A stretch of DNA of 64,000 nucleotides from contig NZ_QUOQ01000005.1 in the NCBI RefSeq assembly GCF_003704105.1, positions 1 to 64,000 of the forward strand, read 5' to 3'. This document shows positions 57,829-64,000 of this stretch, piece after piece (position 1 is the stretch's first letter; every line of letters begins with the position of its first letter). The notes under the pieces were generated by a model. It did no database searches and had not been told where the DNA came from. It saw nothing but the letters and a program-made list of their open reading frames with translations. This DNA is from Brevundimonas lutea (GTDB taxonomy: Bacteria; Pseudomonadota; Alphaproteobacteria; Caulobacterales; Caulobacteraceae). A program made the translations under genes and the position numbers.

Positions 57829-60461
57829 CCCGGTCTGAGTTCCGAGACATCGCGCATGGAGGCGCGGGCCCGGGGCCGGCTTGACGACGGTTCCGGCGCG
57901 CGTTCGACGGCGGCGGTCAGCGCCTCTGTCAGCGCCGCCAGTCGGGATTTCGAGGTCAGGCGGCGACCGTCGGCGGCCACCACATAGAAGCTGTCGACCG
58001 CCCGTTCGCCGAAGCTGGCGACGTGGGCTGACCGGATCGACAGATCCTGATCTGCAATGACCCGGGCCAGGTCGGCCAGCAGACGCGGCCGGTCGGCGCC
58101 GGAGACCTCCACCACCGTGGCCGCCTCGCTGGTTTGGTTGTCGATCATCACCACCGGCCGCACGTCAAAGGCGGCCCGCCGCGCGGAGGGCGTGGGGTCG
58201 CCGCGGCGGCGCGGAGCTGACTCGCCGCGCGCGACGCGCTCGAGGTCCGAGACAAGCGCCTTCAGCCGGCGCGGCTCGGCCCGGCCGTAGGGGGCGCCGG
58301 CGCCGTCCTGAATCAGGATCCGGTCGAGCACGGCTCCGTCCGGCGCTGTCTGCAGCCGGGCGCCCACCACATCGGCCCCGGCCGAGGCCATGACCTCGGC
58401 GATCTCGGCGAACAGGCCGGTTCGGTCGCGAGCGGCGATGGCCACCTCGGTGGCGTCGACCTGACCGGGCCGGGCCAGCACTGCGCCGCCCGAAGATTCG
58501 GCGCGCGCGACCAGGGCCAGCTGCTCAGGATCCGGCTCGTCCGTGGGCGCATCTTCGCCGCGGAACAGCGCCTCGGTGGCGGCGTAGAGCTGCCGCATCA
58601 GCTGGCCCTTCCAGCCGTTCCAGACGGTCGGCCCGACGGCGCGGATGTCGGCCACGGTCAGGACCAGCAGCATCCGCAGGCGCTCGGGATCGCCGACCAG
58701 TTCGGCGAAGGCGCGCACGGTGGCGGGGTCGGAGGTGTCGCGCTTCTGGGCGAAATCCGACAGGGCCAGATGGTGGCGCACCAGCCAGGCGACCAGCTCG
58801 GCCCGGCGCCGGTCCAGCCCCAGCCGCTCGCAGGCGCGCCGCGCGGCGATCTCGCCGTCCTCAAGCTGTCCCCGGTCGCCGCCCTTGCCGACATCGTGCA
58901 GCAGCATGGCCAGCATGAGCACCTCCGGATCGGCGATGCGGTGCACGATGACCGAGGCCAGGGGGTGGTCGTCCTTCAGCTTGCCCCGGGCGATGTCATT
59001 GATGACGCCGATGGCCTGGAGCGTGTGCTCGTCGACCGTATAGGCGTGGTACATGTTGAACTGGGTCTGGCCGACGATCCGCCCCCATTCCGGCAGGAAG
59101 CGGCCGAGCAGGCCGGTCTCGTTCATGATCGAAAGGACCCGATAGGGTCTCTGTCCGTGGGCAAGCACCTGCAGAAAGGCCTCGCCTGCCTCCGGATCGC
59201 GACGCAGCGCCGGGCTGACCAGACCCAGCGATCGGGTCACCGCCGAAAAGGCGTCGGGATGCAGGTCGAGGTCCTGGGCGTCGGCGGCGGCGAACAGGCG
59301 GATCAGCCGCGTGGGGTCCTCGGAAAAGACGTCAGGCCCGGCCACGGTCAGGCGGCCGCCCTCGGCGACGAAGGCGGGGTCATCCAGAAGCTTTCGGCGA
59401 CGCGGGATCAACCGGGTCAGGTCCAGCCTGGCCAGGCCGCCCGCCTGTTTCTGGCCCCGCGCCTCCAGCTGGGCCGACACCGCGCGGGTCAGGGCGCCGA
59501 CGTCGCGGGCGACGATGAAATAGCGGCGCATGAAGCGTTCGACCGCCGGCTCGTCGCCGCGTCCGCGCCAGCCCATGCGCCGCGCCACCTCGGGCTGCAG
59601 GTCAAAGGTCAGCTTTTCCTCGGCTCGGCCGGATGTCAGGTGAATATGACATCGGATCGACCACAGGAAGTCGAACGCCTCCCTGAACAGCCGCCGCTCC
59701 CGGCCCGTCAGCATGTCTCGCAGGGTTGCCTCGCCGAGAGGACTGTCCGGCGACAGGGAACGCGCGATCCAGAACAGGGCGTTGAGGTCGCGCAGGCCGC
59801 CCTTGCCATCCTTTACGTTGGGTTCGACCCGGTAGCGTACCGCCCCGGCCTTCTGATGGCGCAGGTCGCGTTCGGCCAGCTTGGCGGCGATGAAGGGCCG
59901 CGGGTCGGCCTTCTCCACCTCGCGACGGAAACGGGCCAGGAAGCTGTCGCCCAGCTCGGTGTCCCCGGCGATCACCCGACCTTCCAGCAGGGCGGTGCGG
60001 ACGGTCATGTCGGAACGGGCCAGCTTCAGCCCTTCGTCGACCGATCGCACCGCCGATCCGACCTTGGCGCCCAGGTCCCACAGCACATAGAGCATGAACT
60101 CGGTCAGGGTCTCGCTGCGAGCGGTTGTCTTCCACGGGCGGAGGAATACAAGGTCGAGATCCGAGAAGGGGGCCAGCACGCCCCGGCCATAGCCGCCGAC
60201 TGCGAGCACGCTGAGCCGTTCGGCCTCGGTCGGATTGGGCGCGGGATGCAGATGCTCGGCGGTGAAGCGCCACAGGGTGTCGATCACCCCGTCCGCCGCC
60301 GCCGCATAGAGCCGCGCCACCTCGACGCCGGGCACCCCGGCCTCGAGTCTGGCCCGAGCCTTGTGGCGCGCGGCATCCCATTGCTCGAAGAGAATGGCGG
60401 TGATGGCGGCGCGGGGCTTGGCCGACCGGGCGGCGTCGGCGAGGACGACGTCGTCGCTCAT
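57825..60461 (-). CDS. glnD: [Protein-PII] uridylyltransferase/uridylyl-removing enzyme
   Basis: An 878-residue bifunctional enzyme that uridylylates PII proteins under nitrogen limitation and reverses this when glutamine is plentiful. The nucleotidyltransferase motif is GGYGRGVLAPFSDLDLVFL, the HD domain is in LMLAMLLHDVGKGGDRGQ, and two ACT domains (about 700-790 and 810-870) sense glutamine. I start at the ATG at 60461; a TTG further upstream would overlap mutS. Confidence 0.95.
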   Translation of the reverse strand: MSDDVVLADAARSAKPRAAITAILFEQWDAARHKARARLEAGVPGVEVARLYAAAADGVIDTLWRFTAEHLHPAPNPTEAERLSVLAVGGYGRGVLAPFSDLDLVFLRPWKTTARSETLTEFMLYVLWDLGAKVGSAVRSVDEGLKLARSDMTVRTALLEGRVIAGDTELGDSFLARFRREVEKADPRPFIAAKLAERDLRHQKAGAVRYRVEPNVKDGKGGLRDLNALFWIARSLSPDSPLGEATLRDMLTGRERRLFREAFDFLWSIRCHIHLTSGRAEEKLTFDLQPEVARRMGWRGRGDEPAVERFMRRYFIVARDVGALTRAVSAQLEARGQKQAGGLARLDLTRLIPRRRKLLDDPAFVAEGGRLTVAGPDVFSEDPTRLIRLFAAADAQDLDLHPDAFSAVTRSLGLVSPALRRDPEAGEAFLQVLAHGQRPYRVLSIMNETGLLGRFLPEWGRIVGQTQFNMYHAYTVDEHTLQAIGVINDIARGKLKDDHPLASVIVHRIADPEVLMLAMLLHDVGKGGDRGQLEDGEIAARRACERLGLDRRRAELVAWLVRHHLALSDFAQKRDTSDPATVRAFAELVGDPERLRMLLVLTVADIRAVGPTVWNGWKGQLMRQLYAATEALFRGEDAPTDEPDPEQLALVARAESSGGAVLARPGQVDATEVAIAARDRTGLFAEIAEVMASAGADVVGARLQTAPDGAVLDRILIQDGAGAPYGRAEPRRLKALVSDLERVARGESAPRRRGDPTPSARRAAFDVRPVVMIDNQTSEAATVVEVSGADRPRLLADLARVIADQDLSIRSAHVASFGERAVDSFYVVAADGRRLTSKSRLAALTEALTAAVERAPEPSSSRPRARASMRDVSELRPG

Positions 60462-60474
60462 CGGCCCCCCGCCA

Positions 60475-63189
60475 TCACGTCTCAAGCCCCTTCAGCCGAT
60501 ACAGCGCCTCCAGAGCCTCTCGCGGCGTCAGGTCGTCGGGGTCGATGTCGGCCAGCGCCGTCTCGACCGCCGAGGGCTTAGCGGGCGCATACGCCGCGGT
60601 GGTCTCGGCCAGGGCGAACAGCGGCAAATCCTCCAGCCGGGCGGGCGCCGACTTCTCGGTCTCGAGCCGCTCCAGCACAGACTTGGCGCGGGCCACGACC
60701 TTGGGCGGGACGCCCGCCAGCCGCGCCACCTGGACGCCGTAGGAGCGGTCGGCCGCGCCGGGGTGGGCCTCGTGCAGGAAGACCAGCTCGCCATTCCATT
60801 CCCGCGCCCGCATGGACAGGTTGCAGACATGGTCCAGCCGGTCCTCCAGCGCCGCCAGCTCGTGATAGTGGGTGGCGAACAGGGTGCGGGCGCGGTTGGT
60901 CTCGTGCAGAGCCTCGGCGGTGGCCCAGGCGATGGCCAGGCCGTCCCAGGTGGCGGTGCCACGGCCGATCTCGTCCAGAATGACGAAGCTGCGCTCGGTC
61001 GCCTGGGTCAGGATGGCGGCGGTCTCGACCATCTCCATCATGAAGGTGGAGCGGCCCCGCGCCAGATCGTCGCCGGCGCCGATGCGGCTAAACAGCCGAT
61101 CGATCATGCCCAGCCGCAACCGCGCCGCCGGCACGAAACAGCCCGCCTGGGCCAGCACGACCAGCAGGGCGTTCTGACGCAGGAAGGTGGACTTGCCCGC
61201 CATGTTCGGTCCGGTGACCAGGGCCAGCCGCGCGCAATCGGCGCCCGAGCCGTCAAGGCGGCAGTCGTTGGGCGTGTAGGGCAGGCCCTCGCGCGTCACC
61301 GCCGCCTCGACCACAGGATGGCGGCCGGCCTCGACGACGAAGATCAGGCTGTCGTCGACCTCGGGACGGACGGCGTTTGTCTCCTCGGCCCATTGGGCGA
61401 GGGCTGTGGCGACGTCCAGTTCGGCCAAGGCCTCGGCGACGGCGCGCAAGGGGCCGGCCAAAGCCTCGACGCGGGCCCGCCAGGCCTCGAACATCTCGGA
61501 CTCGATCGCGAGGCAGCGTTGCCCTGCCTGGCTGATCTTCGCGTCCAGTTCCGATAGTTCTACGGTTGTAAAGCGAACCTGACTAGCCAGCGTCTGACGG
61601 TGGATGAAGGGATTGGCCTCGCCGTCCTCGCGCCGCGCGGCCAGCAGGGGCTCGGCGTGTTTTGCGGTGGTCTCGAGGAAATAGCCGAGTACGGCGTTGT
61701 GGCGAACCTTGAAGGGCACGCCGGCGTCGGTCTGGGCCCGTTGTTCGATCTCGACCACGACCTTGCGGCTGTCGTCACGCAGGGTGCGCTGGGCGTCGAG
61801 CTCGGGCCGGAATCCAGGCCGGACCAGGCCGCCATCGCGCGCGAGGTGCGGCGGCTCTTCGACCAGACCTTCATACAGCTCGGCCAGGAGGGCGCCCGTG
61901 TCTGGTGTCGGGCCCAATGCCGCCAGCAGCGTGGAAAGGCCAGCTGGCGGAGGAGGGTCCAGGGGGCCGGGACCCGCGACCTGTCCGGCCAGCCGCTCAG
62001 CCACGGCCAGGGCAGACCGTACGGCGGCTAGATCGCGGGGGCCACCGCGCGACAGGCACAGGCGGGTCACCGCCCGAGCCATGTCAGACGAACCTGACAA
62101 TGCGTCTCGTACATCGCGACGGAGCGGCCGTCGTTCCAGCCACCAGTCGATCACATCCAGCCGGCCGGCGATGGCTGTGGGATCGGTCAGAGGACGCGCC
62201 AGCCGTTCGGTCAGGGCGCGGGCGCCGCCGGCGGTGACGGTGCGGTCGATCTGATTGAGCAGGCTGCCCTCGCGGCCGCCGTCCTGGGCGCGGTCGATCT
62301 CCAGCCCCGCGCGGGTGGCCGGATCGATCGCCAGCCGCCCGGCGTCCTCCGCCCGGCGCGGCGGCGACAGGGCCAGGCGTCGTCCCGCCTGGGTGGTTTC
62401 CAGATAAGCGGCGGCGAGGCCGAGCGCCGAAATCTCGGCCGGCTCGAAGGCTCCGAAGGCGTCCAGCGCCTTGACGCCGTAGAGGGCGGCGATGCGTCGT
62501 TCGCCCGCCGCCGGGTCGGCCTGGGCCTGGGGCATGGACTGAACGACACCGCCCGACGCATTCAGCGCCGCCGCCAGATCGGGATCGGAGAACAGCCGGT
62601 CGGGGACCAGCACCTCGGACGGGCGGAAGGCGGCCAGGGTCGCGGCCAGGTCTTGGGGCGCGCAGCCGACCACCTCCACCGCCCCGGACGACAGCTCGAC
62701 CACCGCCACGGCGGCTTGTCCCTTACGCACCGACACCGCCGCCAGCCGGTTCGCGCCACGCGCGTCGAGCAGACTGTCCTCGGTCAGGGTGCCGGGCGTC
62801 ACCACGCGGACCACGCCCCTGCTGACAATGGCCTTGGAGCCGCGCTTCTTGGCCGCCTCCGGGCTCTCCAGCTGCTCGCAGATGGCGACTTTGAACCCCT
62901 GGCGGATCAGCCGGGCCAGATAGCCGTCCATGGCGTGGACCGGCACCCCCGCCATCGGAATGTCCTGATCCCGGTGCTTGCCGCGCTTGGTCAGCGCCAG
63001 GCCCAGCGCCTTGGCCGCGACCTCGGCGTCATCGAAGAACAGCTCGAAGAAGTCGCCCATGCGAAAGAACACCAAGGCGTCGGGCTGTTCCTGCTTGGCC
63101 GCGATGAACTGCGCCATGACCGGCGTCGCCCCCTCGGGCGACAGGTCATAGGCGGACTGGAGCGTGGGCGGGGGGACGTGAGCGTTCAT
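60475..63189 (-). CDS. mutS: DNA mismatch repair protein MutS
   Basis: A 904-residue mismatch-binding ATPase. The N-terminal mismatch domain has MAQFIAAKQEQPDALVFFRMGDFFELFFDDA (Phe-x-Glu wedge). The ATPase has Walker A TGPNMAGKSTFLRQ, Walker B FVILDEIGRGTATWDG and the following H-loop TLFATHYHEL. Upstream of glnD on the same strand, 13 bases apart. Confidence 0.97.
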   Translation of the reverse strand: MNAHVPPPTLQSAYDLSPEGATPVMAQFIAAKQEQPDALVFFRMGDFFELFFDDAEVAAKALGLALTKRGKHRDQDIPMAGVPVHAMDGYLARLIRQGFKVAICEQLESPEAAKKRGSKAIVSRGVVRVVTPGTLTEDSLLDARGANRLAAVSVRKGQAAVAVVELSSGAVEVVGCAPQDLAATLAAFRPSEVLVPDRLFSDPDLAAALNASGGVVQSMPQAQADPAAGERRIAALYGVKALDAFGAFEPAEISALGLAAAYLETTQAGRRLALSPPRRAEDAGRLAIDPATRAGLEIDRAQDGGREGSLLNQIDRTVTAGGARALTERLARPLTDPTAIAGRLDVIDWWLERRPLRRDVRDALSGSSDMARAVTRLCLSRGGPRDLAAVRSALAVAERLAGQVAGPGPLDPPPPAGLSTLLAALGPTPDTGALLAELYEGLVEEPPHLARDGGLVRPGFRPELDAQRTLRDDSRKVVVEIEQRAQTDAGVPFKVRHNAVLGYFLETTAKHAEPLLAARREDGEANPFIHRQTLASQVRFTTVELSELDAKISQAGQRCLAIESEMFEAWRARVEALAGPLRAVAEALAELDVATALAQWAEETNAVRPEVDDSLIFVVEAGRHPVVEAAVTREGLPYTPNDCRLDGSGADCARLALVTGPNMAGKSTFLRQNALLVVLAQAGCFVPAARLRLGMIDRLFSRIGAGDDLARGRSTFMMEMVETAAILTQATERSFVILDEIGRGTATWDGLAIAWATAEALHETNRARTLFATHYHELAALEDRLDHVCNLSMRAREWNGELVFLHEAHPGAADRSYGVQVARLAGVPPKVVARAKSVLERLETEKSAPARLEDLPLFALAETTAAYAPAKPSAVETALADIDPDDLTPREALEALYRLKGLET

Positions 63190-63257
63190 GGGCCGCCAGA
63201 GGATGAAGGCTCAGGCGCATGGCCTCAAGCGGCTTGATGCCGCCGTCGAAACGGTCC

Positions 63258-63440
63258 ACAGGCGGCTCCGGCGGTTAAGGGAACGCGGTCAGACACCGCG
63301 GCTGTGCCCGCAACTGTAGGCGGCGAGGCCGTCGTCCGATCCGGTGCATCGCATCGGGGCCACTGGATCTCTTCGGAAATCCGGGAAGGCCTGGACGACG
63401 GTTGACGACCCGCAAGCCAGGAGACCTGGCCGCCGACGTC
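63258..63440 (+). ncRNA. Cobalamin riboswitch
   Basis: The conserved blocks occur in order: an opening GGGAACGCGGT, GCTGTGCCCGCAACTGT, GCCACTGG, CGGGAAGGCC and GACGACCCGCAAGCCAGGA-GACCTGGC, matching the adenosylcobalamin-class aptamer including the B12 box. It lies in the leader of the BtuB-like receptor gene, where it would lower expression when cobalamin is plentiful. Ends are approximate. Confidence 0.92.
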
Positions 63441-63488
63441 GCTCGTCCGCTGTCCGGGACCAGACAGAGACGCGGGGACTGATCCGTC

Positions 63489-63546
63489 GAAGCGACCCGA
63501 CCACGCGACGTTATGGCCTCCCGGCCGTGGCGGGTCGGTCGCTTTT
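63489..63546 (+). terminator. Expression-platform hairpin of the cobalamin riboswitch
   Basis: GAAGCGACCCGACCACG pairs, with a bulge, with CGTGGCGGGTCGGTCGCTT, followed by a short T-run. It lies between the aptamer and the receptor start, where a B12-dependent terminator would be expected. Confidence 0.65.
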
Positions 63547-63597
63547 CATCGCCCCGGGCGCGCGCTGTCGCCAGGGGCCTGAATGGAGACGGGACAG

Positions 63598-64000
63598 ATG
63601 TCCGCCACCCTCATCACCGCGCTCGCTGTCCTGGCCGGCGCGCCCACTGACGACACAACGGCCCTGCCCGAGATCGTCGTCACCGCCACCCGCGTCGATG
63701 GTCTGGTCGCCGAGACGCCCGGCGCCCGGGTCATCACCGAAGAACGCATCCAGCAGCGCGGCGCGGTCTTCGCCGCCGACATCCTGGCCGATGTGCCCGG
63801 CCTGTCGGTGGTGCGCACTGGGGCGTTCGGAGGCGTCGCCCAGGTCCGGATGCGCGGCGCTGGGGTCGGCAAGACCCTGGTCCTGATCGACGGCGTCCCC
63901 GTCAACGATCCGGCCGATGTCTCGGGCGCCTATGACTTCGCCGGGCTGGACCTGGGCGGGGTCGAGCGGATCGAGGTGCTTTCGGGCCCGCAGTCGTCGC
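63598..64000 (+). CDS. btuB: TonB-dependent cobalamin receptor, BtuB-like (partial)
   Basis: The first 134 residues of a TonB-dependent receptor; the 3' end lies outside the window. A signal peptide is followed by the TonB box region (LPEIVVTATR) and plug-domain sequence (GARVITEERIQQRGAV, DVPGLSVVRTGAFGGVAQVRMRG, TLVLIDGVPVNDPADVSGAYDF, GVERIEVLSGPQSS). The riboswitch upstream indicates cobalamin as ligand. ATG at 63598 has GGAG upstream; an in-frame ATG at 63583 is possible. Confidence 0.9.
   Translation, partial: MSATLITALAVLAGAPTDDTTALPEIVVTATRVDGLVAETPGARVITEERIQQRGAVFAADILADVPGLSVVRTGAFGGVAQVRMRGAGVGKTLVLIDGVPVNDPADVSGAYDFAGLDLGGVERIEVLSGPQSS

Overview
The window reads as GC-rich alphaproteobacterial chromosome from the Caulobacteraceae; Brevundimonas is the likeliest genus. 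Evidence is the ChvG-ChvI/HprK/PTS cluster, a CenR-type regulator, an NtrZ-like protein, CtrA-type TTAA-N7-TTAA boxes and, above all, gene order. The order PPSR-maf-aroE-coaE-dnaQ on one side of a gap and hemE on the other, followed later by mnmE-mnmG-rsmG-parA-parB-holA-lptE-leuS-ntrZ-cenR, matches what I know of the Caulobacter crescentus replication origin (Cori) and centromere region. I see no insertion sequence, prophage, CRISPR array, tRNA or rRNA. Almost everything is core genome, so the interest lies in replication, segregation and cell-cycle sites and in a few unfamiliar proteins.

Layout. 1-12.5 kb: the C-terminus of a secreted RTX/serralysin-type protein, a TspO-like membrane protein, a lytic transglycosylase, TldD, an OmpA-like protein, small hypotheticals, a DUF72 protein, NAD+ synthetase, an M16 peptidase and an LpxR-like outer-membrane protein. 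12.3-17.8 kb: a HIG1-type twin-TM protein, a cobalamin adenosyltransferase, SMC, and two tandem DsbA-like thioredoxins. 17.9-21.5 kb: a compact leftward operon (PPSR, maf, aroE, coaE, dnaQ). 21.5-22.0 kb: the probable replication origin, with a perfect CtrA box. 22-32 kb: a rightward run of hemE, hemH, hemJ, rho, a DUF6489 gene, mnmE, mnmG, rsmG, parA and parB, carrying three parS sites. A fourth, degenerate parS-like site lies inside smc on the other side of the origin.

32-39.6 kb: holA, lptE and leuS leftward with a DUF3576 lipoprotein; ntrZ; a ThiE-like gene and a YggS-type gene diverging from overlapping start codons; and cenR. 39.6-44 kb: rbfA, truB, rpsO and pnp, closed by a strong bidirectional terminator. 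44-48 kb: a VOC protein, etfB-etfA and a TPR/aspartyl-hydroxylase protein. 48-51.2 kb: the leftward signalling cluster chvI-chvG-hprK-EIIA-HPr. 51.4-57.8 kb: an unrecognised 572-residue protein, a TFIIB-type zinc-ribbon protein, a lipoprotein, a Gly/Tyr-rich secreted protein behind a perfect CtrA box, a Zur-type Fur regulator, a pentapeptide-repeat protein and an alpha/beta hydrolase. 57.8-64 kb: glnD, mutS, then a cobalamin riboswitch ahead of a BtuB-like receptor that runs off the end.

The parts fit together as an origin-proximal control region: CtrA can gate the origin, ParA/ParB with parS and SMC segregate it, and envelope two-component systems (ChvGI, CenR, NtrZ) plus nitrogen/PTS regulators (GlnD, HprK/HPr/EIIA) lie close by. 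Several genes start without a Shine-Dalgarno, directly 6-7 bases after a -10 element, which suggests frequent leaderless transcripts.
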